Counted from the stretch's first letter, positions 24,915 to 32,758 are shown. The stretch is DNA of 33,644 bases from Planctomycetota bacterium (GCA_022564995.1 JADFKK010000050.1:1-33644), one strand, 5' to 3'. Numbers and translations: made by a program. The notes: a model not told the origin generated them from the sequence alone.

Positions 24915-25346
24915 ATGAACGACCGACAAGTTATCGAGCTTCTCAACCGGCTGCTGGCAATTCACACCACGTCGTTCCCCACCTACCTGGTCTGCACCGC
25001 AACGTGGACGCATCGCGGAGACGAAGCAACCAGCCTGGCGCTATCCCAAATCGTCGCCGACGAGCAAAACACGGCCGACCGCATCATCCAGATGATTACC
25101 GACCTGGGCGGATCGGTCGCCAGCAGTTCCTACCCCATGCTGTTCACCGACCTGCACGACCTGGCGCTCGAGTTTCTCTTGCAGCGTCTCGTCGATTATC
25201 GACAGCAAGACATCGCCTCGATCGAAAGCTGCGCCGCCGACTTGGCCGACGCCCCGCTCTCTCGAGCATTGGCCGAAGAAGCCCTCGGCGCCGCCAAGGG
25301 CCATCTCGAATCGCTCGAAGAGTTGATCAAGCAGCCATCGTCGTAG
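24915..25346 (+). CDS. Small helical protein, possibly ferritin-like, last gene of the nuo cluster
   Basis: A 143-aa soluble protein starting 6 bp after nuoN, so most likely co-transcribed. It is predicted all-alpha with four long amphipathic stretches: ~4-30 (VIELLNRLLAIHTTSFPTYLV), ~36-62 (ALSQIVADEQNTADRIIQMI), ~76-105 (FTDLHDLALEFLLQRLVDYR) and ~118-140 (EEALGAAKGHLESLEELI). The spacing of Glu, Asp and His (ADEQ, LHDLALE, ExxxxxKGHLE) recalls ferritin-like four-helix bundles, but I cannot identify a certain di-iron site. There is no signal peptide. It may have a redox- or iron-related role linked to complex I, but this is inference from position. It is not a recognised complex I subunit. 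Confidence 0.55.
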   Translation: MNDRQVIELLNRLLAIHTTSFPTYLVCTATWTHRGDEATSLALSQIVADEQNTADRIIQMITDLGGSVASSSYPMLFTDLHDLALEFLLQRLVDYRQQDIASIESCAADLADAPLSRALAEEALGAAKGHLESLEELIKQPSS

Positions 25347-25357
25347 GAACGTCGTAG

Positions 25358-25374
25358 GGTGGGCATTGCCCACC
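25358..25374. terminator. Hairpin after the nuo cluster
   Basis: GGTGGGC-ATT-GCCCACC is a strong small hairpin 11 bp after the last gene of the cluster. No T-run follows, so it may be a REP-like repeat (similar GGTGGGCA sequence near 29336) that doubles as a transcript end. Confidence 0.45.
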
Positions 25375-25397
25375 AAGACTTGAATGTCCGAAACCCG

Positions 25398-25530
25398 AAG
25401 CACGAAATCCTAACCAAATCAGTATTTCCGAACGATCGAAATCCAAGATTGAATGCACGGCTCGATTGGTGTCGTTGACTTTTGGATTTCAGTCCTTTGA
25501 ATTTGTTTAGGATTTCGTGCTTCGGATTTC
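25398..25530. repeat. Dispersed repeat family 'AAGCACGAAATCCTAAACAA', copy B
   Basis: The CGAAGCACGAAATCCTAACC motif near 25397 and its inverted counterpart ATTTGTTTAGGATTTCGTGC near 25501-25520 bound this copy, followed by a second TTCGTGCTTCG. It lies just upstream of the truncated tatD fragment. Confidence 0.75.
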
Positions 25531-25574
25531 GTGCTTCGATTCTCGCCTCCACAACGCGCACGCTACGACAAACC

Positions 25575-25721
25575 ATGACTCTCTTCGACACGCACACCCA
25601 TATCGATCAGGAAGAGTTTGACGGCAATCACGATGGCCCGACCGAGTGAGCCCGCGCTGCGGATCTGGAGGGCATCGTCGCCATCGGCTGCACCGCCGAT
25701 TGTGGCGACAACCGTATGGCT
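25575..25721 (+). pseudogene. Truncated, decayed 5' fragment of tatD
   Basis: The first ~49 codons align without gaps to the intact tatD at 29473. Over the first 126 bases I count 17 mismatches. The fragment reads MTLFDTHTHIDQEEFDG, then a TGA at codon 25 where the intact gene has CGT (Arg), then ARAADLEGIVAIGCTAD in the same frame. Similarity fades after about 25721, so the 3' end is lost. Most differences are silent or conservative, so the fragment diverged as a coding sequence before decaying, or came from a related strain. It marks the left edge of the accessory island. Confidence 0.88.
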
Positions 25722-26366
25722 CATCCATTCTTGGAATTCGATCATTCGGACAATTGAATCTGTTTACGACTTGGGATTTTCACGACCGGTGGTCCATGTC
25801 CAGCAAATTAATCTTGTCAGGAAATTTTGTTCTGGAACTGGAAAACACGGCGTTTCGGAGTCTGAATTGGTGGTCCAATATGGTCCCGCCAAGTCCCTCG
25901 GCCATCGCCCTCGCATCGGCCCTTTGCCCGTGTTTGATGGCTGATGCGAGGGGCAGGGCATCACGGGGGGTTACCATTCAAATCCTGAGAGGTGGTTCCA
26001 AGTCGGCTTACGACGGCCAAAGTCATCCATTGACTTTCCTAAACACCCCAACTTATCCCTCCTCTGGTTTATTTCAACCCAGAATTCGTGACAGCGGGGG
26101 AGAAAAATTGTCAAATGAGCAACCACCGCCCTATTGATCGCGAAGCACAGCACGTTAGAACAAGGCAATTGTCGGCTTGGATCGGTTTCAGGCTCAAGCC
26201 CATTGGAAATATCGGACAAACAATAGATTTGGGGAGTTTGAGTCTATATGCTCATTTGTTCGGTCGGATCATCAGAATGGCAATACAATGTCGATCTCAT
26301 TCCGAAGGCTTCCGATGTGCCCGTTGGAACGCGTCTATCGGTCTTGACCTTACGGTGGGAGGCACG
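25722..26366. other. Non-coding left part of the accessory island
   Basis: These 645 bp have lower GC than the nuo cluster and no convincing gene on either strand. An open frame leads into the polyserine gene from 26088, but the coding start with a ribosome-binding site is at 26367. The stretch near 25890-25960 is GC-richer and may be a decayed gene; I cannot name it. A promoter is expected but not identified. Confidence 0.5.
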
Positions 26367-27563
26367 ATGCCCGACGAAAGTTCGTCCTCATCCAGTTCCT
26401 CGTCGTCCTCGAGTTCCAGCAGTTCGTCGTCGTGTGGGGACAAGTATCCAATTCTCGGGCTCGATGACGTGCCCGGCCTATCCAAGTACAAGTACAAGAT
26501 AGACGTTCCAGGAGGGGTCAGCCTCACGGAGATAAAATGGGAGGTTGACAAGACGACGGCAACATTTGAGGGGCCGACCAATCAGGTAGAAGCTACTGTC
26601 AAATATGCCAACACCACCGCGGACTGGATTGAACTTTATGTCGAGTATAAGGTCGATGGAGTTCTCTATTGTTCCGATAGGCAGATCGCCTTGGTCAAAG
26701 TCGACGTGGGTACAGGAACCTTCACCAAGCCTGGAAAGCCTTCCGGGAGCGCTGCTGGAGCGCTGCCTTTCCTAGTCAATCCACCAGCCTCGGGGCCTCC
26801 CACATGGGTTACGACACACGATCCTGGCTCAAACTGCAGCGACTTCACCTACAACGGCACAAGTCAGGCTGCCGAGGTGAGAAAGAAGGTGTTTTCAATG
26901 ACTGCTGGAGGATCAGTGGCTTATAAGGCGGTAACGAAGGTGACGCTCACCGCACCTACCGAAAAACCCACGGCGCTGCAGCAAATACAGGTCGGCTACA
27001 TCCAACATTTGTCGCCTTCCGGCTCGGCGACCTATGCCACGAGTCCGGCTGGCAAAAAGCGAACGGTCACTAATCCCGCGACGACGGGCCTCGACTGGCT
27101 CTCTGGTGTGTGCAATCCCGGCGACACGGATGAATGGCCATGGTACGATGAAGGCGTCCGGGCCACCGGCACGGGTATCGGTAGCTGGAACAAGACATTT
27201 ACTCTTAACGATTCACCCGTTTTGTCAATGCCTGCGAAGTACAATCCGAATTGCGCGACCGAGCCGAACAAGGACAAGGCAATTACGGTCGCCGCCGCGA
27301 AGGATGCGTTCAAGATCCACGTCGGCGCCAGAACTCTGGACACTGACCTTGGTGCAGACAAACTGTATTTTGATGAAGCGCATACTACGTGGGACGCAAA
27401 TTACGCATGGCCGGTGGTTGCGGGAACAAGTATCATTTCACTTGGTGGAGCGTGGACTAAGCCAGGCTCCGCCACGGAAATCAGCGTCAACATCGTCCCA
27501 GCCGTTACCCTCGGCAACGCACCGTTTCAACGATGGATTCCTGACGATCCATGTCCTCCTTAA
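26367..27563 (+). CDS. Polyserine-headed protein of unknown function
   Basis: A 398-aa protein. The ATG at 26367 follows GGGAGG by 5 bp, which decides the start over the longer frame from 26088. Residues 5-22 are 18 consecutive serines followed by Cys23. They use five different codons (TCG, TCC, AGT, TCA, AGC), so the tract is kept at protein level rather than being a simple DNA repeat. The rest (~30-398) looks like beta-rich domains with Thr, Gly, Pro and Trp: VSLTEIKWEVDKTTATFEG, then YIQHLSPSGSATY, WPWYDEGVRATG and SPVLSMPAKYN. There is no signal peptide by eye and no catalytic motif I recognise. Composition and the WPWYD-type motif remind me of proteins in toxin/effector-like accessory loci, but this is weak. 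The next gene starts 64 bp downstream on the same strand. Confidence 0.75.
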   Translation: MPDESSSSSSSSSSSSSSSSSSCGDKYPILGLDDVPGLSKYKYKIDVPGGVSLTEIKWEVDKTTATFEGPTNQVEATVKYANTTADWIELYVEYKVDGVLYCSDRQIALVKVDVGTGTFTKPGKPSGSAAGALPFLVNPPASGPPTWVTTHDPGSNCSDFTYNGTSQAAEVRKKVFSMTAGGSVAYKAVTKVTLTAPTEKPTALQQIQVGYIQHLSPSGSATYATSPAGKKRTVTNPATTGLDWLSGVCNPGDTDEWPWYDEGVRATGTGIGSWNKTFTLNDSPVLSMPAKYNPNCATEPNKDKAITVAAAKDAFKIHVGARTLDTDLGADKLYFDEAHTTWDANYAWPVVAGTSIISLGGAWTKPGSATEISVNIVPAVTLGNAPFQRWIPDDPCPP

Positions 27564-27627
27564 ACTTCGTCCCGGAGTATTTCTTCGTCTTGGAATAGTT
27601 CGTGACCATTGTGAAAGCAGGGATCAA

Positions 27628-28782
27628 ATGTACCAGTCAATCAAATTCGCTATGATGGGGGTTGTCATGTTGTCAATTTCAGAAAACATCATGTCTGATG
27701 AGGTTTCGGATTACGCGAAGAACCTCGATTATACGCCGGAGGTTACTTCCGACGCGTACTGGGATACCTATCACGTTTGCATCGTTCGTGTAACGAAAGT
27801 CGGCAGGGACAAGGCCGGCAAGGAACAGGTCACTTTTGAAGTAACTCAGCAAATATCAGAGGGCTCGAGTCCAGACACGAGAACCGTACTACTGTCGCAC
27901 TTTTGGTTTGGGCCGGATATCGACGAGAGACCTCGCCTCGAAAAGAATGATTCACTGGTTGTCTTTATCAAGAAGAAGGGGCGTTCTCAGATCGCGGCGA
28001 CTAAGCTCGATACGCCTCCAGAAAAATCCCCGTTGGTGAAGAGACTATCGCGAATCGCCAAGCTACGAGCCAATACTGGAGGCATCGAAGCGCTAAGCGA
28101 ACAGGTCTTTGATGATGACGCGACGGTTGCACTTTACTGTTTGAAGCGGATGGCGACTCGCTCGCCTGTTGATGTGGAGAACTATGTTTCGCGGCTTCGA
28201 GATTTGCGGAAGAAGGAAGCAGCCGACGTGTACGTGCGGTTGATGGCAAGCGCATTGGCCAACAAACTCGACAGCAAACCGGCAGATTCCGACGAGGAGT
28301 ACTCGTGGCTTCGACTCGCGATTGCCCGATCGAAGCAGAAGGATTGGACGCAACTTGCGCCTCTTGTCGATCGGCTATTGGACTTCGAGAAGAAACGATC
28401 GGAGAATGTGACGTTTCTTTCGCGACTCGTCCAAGACGACAAGAACACGCACCCGGTTCGCATTGCCGCTTACGGAGCCTTCGATGATCCGAGACTTTTT
28501 GTTTTCTCCAACCCCAAGGATGCCTCTGAACGCATCTTTGAGGCGTGCATTTCAATGCTCAAAGATCGTCATCTCGAAATTAGGAGGGCGGGTGCGCATT
28601 TGCTTCAGGGTATTTGTGTTAAGCTTGCCCATGAGGCTGATCCGGCCGTCAGCGGTGGATATGTTGACCGTGCGAAGGCGAGTATGGCCGCCGCCATTTC
28701 CGTTGAGAAAGACGAAGTGTGCTTGTACCATATAAAGATTCTTCTTGAGCGGATCAATCAAGACGCTGTCCCAAAACCCTGA
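27628..28782 (+). CDS. Putative exported helical-repeat protein, unknown function
   Basis: A 384-aa protein; the ATG at 27628 has a weak AGGGA upstream. Residues 1-25 (MYQSIKFAMMGVVMLSISENI) resemble a signal peptide, although two later Met codons are possible starts. Residues ~40-140 look like a beta-rich domain (YHVCIVRVTKVG, QVTFEVTQQI, LEKNDSLVVFIKKKG), similar in layout to small domains that report transported or metered values. Residues ~145-384 are helical with HEAT-like regularity (DDDATVALYCLKRMATRSP, HPVRIAAYGAFDDPRLF, LEIRRAGAHLLQGICVKLA). It sits 64 bp after the polyserine gene on the same strand, so the two may form a pair. Codon use is less GC-biased than in the nuo genes. Function not assignable. 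Confidence 0.72.
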   Translation: MYQSIKFAMMGVVMLSISENIMSDEVSDYAKNLDYTPEVTSDAYWDTYHVCIVRVTKVGRDKAGKEQVTFEVTQQISEGSSPDTRTVLLSHFWFGPDIDERPRLEKNDSLVVFIKKKGRSQIAATKLDTPPEKSPLVKRLSRIAKLRANTGGIEALSEQVFDDDATVALYCLKRMATRSPVDVENYVSRLRDLRKKEAADVYVRLMASALANKLDSKPADSDEEYSWLRLAIARSKQKDWTQLAPLVDRLLDFEKKRSENVTFLSRLVQDDKNTHPVRIAAYGAFDDPRLFVFSNPKDASERIFEACISMLKDRHLEIRRAGAHLLQGICVKLAHEADPAVSGGYVDRAKASMAAAISVEKDEVCLYHIKILLERINQDAVPKP

Positions 28783-28786
28783 CAAC

Positions 28787-29095
28787 GCCGCTGGTGATGT
28801 AAACGGTCGAGGATACCAACCTGAGGAGTATAGACATTCCTCCTTCAGCGACCGCGCTTGTCGACGGAAGTGCTGGCGTATTTGAAATCAACCATGTCGA
28901 CGCGGTCAAACCGTTCGACGCCAACAAGATCAAGTTCTACGACACGTTCGGCATCAACTGCCGCGCAACCATTAACGGCGGTGCGCATGAAAGCGCTCAG
29001 ACGAGCGATGATCCCATTCACGTCTACCTGAAAGCTCCAATCGTCGCCAAGGTTCCACCACCTCTTCAGGACACGAACGGGTTCAGGATTCGTTG
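28787..29095 (+). pseudogene. Coding remnant of a degraded island gene
   Basis: Two adjacent frames look protein-like without a usable start. One reads NPDNAAGDVNGRGYQPEEYR near 28780-28840. The other runs from ~28811 to the TGA at 29095 and includes LRSIDIPPSATALVDGS, VKPFDANKIKFYDTFG, HESAQTSDDPIHVYLKAP and LQDTNGFRIR. The second has no ATG, GTG or TTG after its upstream stop. Its composition matches the polyserine protein's style. I read it as fragments of one or two related genes joined by deletion or frameshift. Confidence 0.6.
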
Positions 29096-29472
29096 ATTGT
29101 GTGTTCTGAGTTAAGCGAACTCTCGCGCCGCCTGCGAGGGCGTGGCAGCGTTGAGGGAAGCCCCAGACGACGTGCCTTCGTTTTCACGCAACTTGGAACG
29201 TCTGAGGGGATGGCCACGCCGCAGGCAGCGACGCACGGCAGCCAACTCCTGCTCGTTCTAGCCGCTCAATGACGTGCGCGACCCATGTTGCTAGCCAAGC
29301 AATCGGCCGAGGATTTAGAAGATTCTCACTCGCGGGGTGGGCACTTTCCACCGGTCGTGAGAATCCGAAGTATTTGACGTGGGACAGGTTTCCAAATCTG
29401 CTAGGATTTAGTTAGCTTCGCTTACTGTTTTTCGGTGGCAAGTTAGGAAACCTCCCCACGTCGCGCCCCATC
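29096..29472. other. Non-coding right part of the island, with a hairpin
   Basis: No gene is visible here. At 29321-29365, GATTCTCAC and GTGAGAATC form an outer inverted repeat around GGTGG...CCACC, giving a two-level hairpin related in its core to the one at 25358. The promoter of tatD should lie near the right end but I cannot define it. Confidence 0.5.
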
Positions 29473-30252
29473 ATGACCCTCTTCGACACGCACTCCCATA
29501 TCGATCAGGAGGAGTTCGACGGCGATCGCGATGGGCTGATCGAGCGTGCCCGGGCTGCGGATCTGGAGGGTATCGTCGCGGTCGGCTGCACGGCTGATGG
29601 CAGCGACAAGTGCGTGGCGCTCGCCGAGCGATACGATCTGGTTCACGCCGCGGTCGGCATTCAGCCGAACTACTGCGGCGAGGCGGCCGACGGCGACTGG
29701 GATCGCATCGTCGAGCTGGCCGCCCGTCCCGGTATCGTGGCCATCGGCGAGACGGGGCTCGATCGACATTGGGACTATACGCCGTTTGATTTGCAGCAGG
29801 ATTATTTCGATCGGCACATGCGCCTGGCCCGCGAGCGGAACATGCCGTTCATCGTCCACATGCGCGATTGCGACGATGACATTATGGCGATGCTCCGCGA
29901 GGCCCACCGCGACGGCCCGCTCTCGGGCATCATGCACTCCTTCACCGGCGATGCGGCGATGGCCGCCGAGTGCGTCGAGCTGGGGCTGCATGTTAGCTTC
30001 GCCGGCATGGTCACCTTCAAGAAGTCGGACGAGCTGCGCAGGACCGCGGCCGGCATCCCCGACGATCGCCTGCTGATCGAAACCGACAGCCCCTATCTTT
30101 CGCCGCATCCGCTGCGCGCCAAGCGGCCCAACGAGCCGAGCTACATCGTTCACACGGCCGAGTGTCTGGCGGAAGTGCGGGGGATTACGCCGGAGCAGCT
30201 CGCCGAGCAGACCACGGTCAACGCGCGGCGTGTGTATGGCGTGGGGACGTGA
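29473..30252 (+). CDS. tatD: TatD-family metal-dependent hydrolase/DNase
   Basis: A 259-aa TIM-barrel protein of the TatD family, cytosolic. Metal ligands visible: DTHSHID at residues 5-11, Glu in IGETGLDRHWDY (~91-102), His in FIVHMRD, His in GIMHSFTG, and Asp in IETDSPYLSPHPLR near 203-215. All family motifs are present and the length is typical (~260). Family members have 3'-5' exonuclease activity on DNA or RNA; the name comes from linkage to the Tat system, which is not seen here. The gene is intact, unlike the related fragment at 25575, and stands at the right edge of the island. It converges with ilvC (minus strand), with only 11 bp between stop codons. Confidence 0.93.
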   Translation: MTLFDTHSHIDQEEFDGDRDGLIERARAADLEGIVAVGCTADGSDKCVALAERYDLVHAAVGIQPNYCGEAADGDWDRIVELAARPGIVAIGETGLDRHWDYTPFDLQQDYFDRHMRLARERNMPFIVHMRDCDDDIMAMLREAHRDGPLSGIMHSFTGDAAMAAECVELGLHVSFAGMVTFKKSDELRRTAAGIPDDRLLIETDSPYLSPHPLRAKRPNEPSYIVHTAECLAEVRGITPEQLAEQTTVNARRVYGVGT

Positions 30253-30263
30253 TGGGCGGCCAA

Positions 30264-31268
30264 TTAAACTTCCTTGGAGTCGATCCAGGACATCAGACGG
30301 CGCAGCCGCCGGCCGACCTGTTCGACGCCGTGGTTACGCTCTTGGCGGCGGGTGGCTTTGAAGGCGGGGGCGTTGGCCTTGTTCTCTAAGATCCACTCTT
30401 TGGCGAATTGGCCGTTTTGAATCTCCGTGAGAATCTTCTTCATCTCGGCCTTGGTCTCGTCGGTGATGATTCGCGGGCCGCGGGTGTAATCGCCGAATTC
30501 GGCCGTGTTCGAGACGCTGTATCGCATGTAGTTCAGCCCGCCCTGGTAGAACAAATCGACGATCAGCTTGAGTTCGTGCATGCACTCGAAGTAGGCCATT
30601 TCCTCCTGATAACCGGCCTCGACCAGCGTTTCGTAAGCCGCCTTGACCAGGGCGCTGACGCCGCCGCAGAGCACGACCTGCTCGCCGAACAGATCGGTCT
30701 CGGTCTCTTCGGCGAAGCTGGTCTGAATCACGCCGGCGCGGGTGCCGCCGATACCCTTGGCATAAGCCAGGCCGAGCTGGAACGAGGTGTCGCTGGCTCC
30801 CTCGCTGACGGCGATCAGGCTCGGCACGCCGCCGCCCTTCTCGTATTCGATGCGGACCAGATGGCCCGGCCCCTTGGGAGCGATCAGCACACAGTCGACG
30901 TCCGCGGGCGGCTCGACCTGTCCGAAGTGGACGTTGAAGCCGTGGGAGCACATGAGGATATTGCCGGGCTGCAAATGGTCGCGGATATGATCGCGATACA
31001 GATCGGCCTGCACCTCGTCGGGCAGCAGCATGTTGACCAGATCGCCCTTGGCCGTGGCCTCATCGAGCGGCATCGGCTCGAAGCCATGCTTGATCGCCAG
31101 GTCGTAATTTGGGCTGCCGGGCCGCTGGCCGATGATCACGTTACAGCCGCTGTCGCGCAGGTTCTGTGCCTGGGCGTGTCCCTGGGAGCCATATCCGAGG
31201 ATCGCAATGGTTTTGTCTTTGAGCAGATTCAGATCCGCGTCGTCGTCGTAGTAAATCGTGGCAGTCAT
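30264..31268 (-). CDS. ilvC: Ketol-acid reductoisomerase (class I)
   Basis: A 334-aa enzyme converting 2-acetolactate to 2,3-dihydroxyisovalerate (and the 2-aceto-2-hydroxybutyrate counterpart) with NADPH and Mg2+, in valine, isoleucine and leucine synthesis. The Rossmann motif [17 protein letters not shown] is at residues 25-41, with QRPGS at 48-52 for cofactor phosphate contact. [10 protein letters not shown] and the acidic metal ligands in [11 protein letters not shown] and [12 protein letters not shown] follow. Length and knotted C-terminal domain fit class I. It lies downstream of ilvN on the same strand, separated by 195 bp holding a dispersed repeat. Confidence 0.97.
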   Translation of the reverse strand: MTATIYYDDDADLNLLKDKTIAILGYGSQGHAQAQNLRDSGCNVIIGQRPGSPNYDLAIKHGFEPMPLDEATAKGDLVNMLLPDEVQADLYRDHIRDHLQPGNILMCSHGFNVHFGQVEPPADVDCVLIAPKGPGHLVRIEYEKGGGVPSLIAVSEGASDTSFQLGLAYAKGIGGTRAGVIQTSFAEETETDLFGEQVVLCGGVSALVKAAYETLVEAGYQEEMAYFECMHELKLIVDLFYQGGLNYMRYSVSNTAEFGDYTRGPRIITDETKAEMKKILTEIQNGQFAKEWILENKANAPAFKATRRQERNHGVEQVGRRLRRLMSWIDSKEV

Positions 31269-31322
31269 GGTTTGGCTTTCTGTGGTGTGACGGGATGCCG
31301 GGGGCAGCGCCGGGCGTTGGGA

Positions 31323-31462
31323 AAAATCCGAAATCCGAAATCCTAAACAAATTCAAATGTCAGAATGTTCGAATGTTCAAAACCAGCGGTTGCTCCCCCG
31401 AAGAATTTCCGTCATTTAGATTTCTGATTTGTTTCGGATTTCGTGCTTCGGATTTCGTATTT
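31323..31462. repeat. Dispersed repeat family 'AAGCACGAAATCCTAAACAA', copy C
   Basis: CCGAAATCCTAAACAAATTC near 31334 and the inverted GATTTGTTTCGGATTTCGTG near 31426-31445, with a further TTCGGATTTCGT, bound this more diverged copy. It occupies the ilvN-ilvC gap. Confidence 0.7.
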
Positions 31463-31463
31463 C

Positions 31464-31991
31464 TCACTTGGCTTCACCCGAGATCGCCGAGATGCTCGGT
31501 TTGCCGTCGGCGGAGCGTTGAGTGCTGCGGACCATGGCGATGCGGCCGGTGCGGACCAGCTCGGTAATGCCGAAGGGCCGCATCATGTCGATGAAGGCCT
31601 CGATCTTTCGCTCCGGGCCGGAAATCTCGATCATCACTTCCTCGGGCGCCACGTCGACAATCCGTCCGCGAAAAATCTGCGTCAATCCGACGATTTCGCT
31701 CCGCTTCTCGCCCGCCTGGACCTTGACCAGCATCAAATCTCGCTCGACGTGATCCTTCGAGCTGATATCTTCGACCACGACGACCGTGACGATCTTCTCC
31801 AGTTGTTTACGGACCTGGGCCAGCACGCTGTTGTCGCCGACGACGACGAACGTCATCCGCGACAGCTTGGGGTCTTCGGTCTCGCCGACCGCCAGGCTGT
31901 CGATGTTATAGCCGCGCGAGGCCAGCATGCCCGAGATATGCGCCAGCACACCCGGTACGTTCTGAACCACCGCCGAAAGCACATGCCGCAT
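31464..31991 (-). CDS. ilvN: Acetolactate synthase small (regulatory) subunit
   Basis: A 175-aa protein. The ATG at 31991 is preferred to one 20 codons upstream because family similarity begins there (MRHVLSAVVQNVPGVLAHIS) and GGAG precedes it. The N-terminal ACT domain (1-80) carries NVPGVLAHISGMLASRGYNI, expected to bind valine and mediate feedback control. The C-terminal small-subunit domain (~85-160) includes LTQIFRGRIVDVAPEEVMIE and FGITELVRTGRIAM. It partners with the catalytic IlvB, which is not in this window. It stands first in a minus-strand ilvN-ilvC pair. It may also be named ilvH; the difference cannot be settled from the sequence. Confidence 0.94.
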   Translation of the reverse strand: MRHVLSAVVQNVPGVLAHISGMLASRGYNIDSLAVGETEDPKLSRMTFVVVGDNSVLAQVRKQLEKIVTVVVVEDISSKDHVERDLMLVKVQAGEKRSEIVGLTQIFRGRIVDVAPEEVMIEISGPERKIEAFIDMMRPFGITELVRTGRIAMVRSTQRSADGKPSISAISGEAK

Positions 31992-32072
31992 GGGGAAAAA
32001 TCTCCGAAAAACGAAACTAACATCGTACCCGCGGGCCGGGGGTGCGGACAAGGGGCGGGGCGATTGGGGTTC

Positions 32073-32099
32073 TTGGGAGGACGTGGTGCGGTCTATAAT
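32073..32099 (+). promoter_or_regulatory. Candidate promoter for the small exported hypothetical protein
   Basis: A perfect TATAAT at 32094-32099 with TTGGGA 15 bp upstream (or TCTTGG at 17 bp). The gap between the divergent ilvN and 32192 is short, so this site fits as promoter of the plus-strand gene. Confidence 0.4.
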
Positions 32100-32191
32100 C
32101 CGCGGGCGTCCGCGGGAGCCGACGAGACGCGGCGGTTTGAGAAATCGGCAGCGGCTCCCCGCTTTAGAGGCCCTTCACGGAGGATCCCCGC

Positions 32192-32758
32192 ATGTTAGCG
32201 TCCACCACGCTCCGCTGGACTCTGTCGAGCCTGGGCTGCTCGGCGATTGTTCTGTTCGCTGCGTCCCCTACCGACACGTCGGCACCGCCGCAGTCGCCCC
32301 TCGAATCTCCGCCGAAAACCGCGGCTCCGCTGGCAGCCACGGCCGACGAGGAGCCGCCCACGCCGGTTCACCCGCCGGTAGTGAAGCTGAGCGAGGCGGA
32401 AGTGGCCGAAGCTTTGAAGATCATGAAGCAGTTAGATGACGATCCCCTGGTCGGCACACTGATGGAGCATCGGCCCGCGGCCAGAAAATCGACCGCACAG
32501 GCCGAGCTGCCAACGAGAAAGCCGGCAGCGGAAACGCCCGAGGGGCCGGTCGAATTGCTCCGCCAAACTGCCCGGCGGGTCGATGGCCTGGCCCATCGGC
32601 TTGAAGGTGATGATCTCTACGAAAGCGCCGATCAACTCCGCGCCTCGGCCGACCGATTGCGCCGCCAAGCCCGACGAATTCGCCAAGGCGAGCCGTCGGC
32701 GAACCCCTCAAGCCCGGCGTTCACCCGCCGCCCAAGCCGCCGATTTCCCCGGCGGTAA
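32192..32758 (+). CDS. Small exported hypothetical protein
   Basis: A 188-aa protein starting at ATG 32192, 10 bp after GGAGG. The first ~25 residues (STTLRWTLSSLGCSAIVLFAA) form a signal peptide, possibly with a lipobox-like LGCS, although the position is not ideal. Residues ~28-65 are Pro/Ala-rich, ~66-85 hold an acidic helix (LSEAEVAEALKIMKQLDDDP), and ~120-165 form a strongly charged coiled-coil-like helix (LLRQTARRVDGLAHRLEG, ADQLRASADRLRRQARRIR). The tail is Ser/Pro/Arg-rich. I do not recognise the family; similar small exported proteins with this layout occur in planctomycetes. The divergent neighbour ilvN gives no functional hint. Confidence 0.7.
   Translation: MLASTTLRWTLSSLGCSAIVLFAASPTDTSAPPQSPLESPPKTAAPLAATADEEPPTPVHPPVVKLSEAEVAEALKIMKQLDDDPLVGTLMEHRPAARKSTAQAELPTRKPAAETPEGPVELLRQTARRVDGLAHRLEGDDLYESADQLRASADRLRRQARRIRQGEPSANPSSPAFTRRPSRRFPRR

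Noticed and set aside
26088..26366. Longer N terminus of the polyserine protein from 26088.
   Set aside because: The upstream part has no coherent protein character, while GGGAGG directly precedes the ATG at 26367.
30408..31346. A 312-codon plus-strand frame opposite ilvC.
   Set aside because: ilvC has all family motifs; the opposite frame has none and extends into a repeat.
31269..31463. A riboswitch or attenuator between ilvN and ilvC.
   Set aside because: The gap holds a copy of a repeat found elsewhere, with no leader peptide rich in branched-chain codons and no known riboswitch core that I can recognise.
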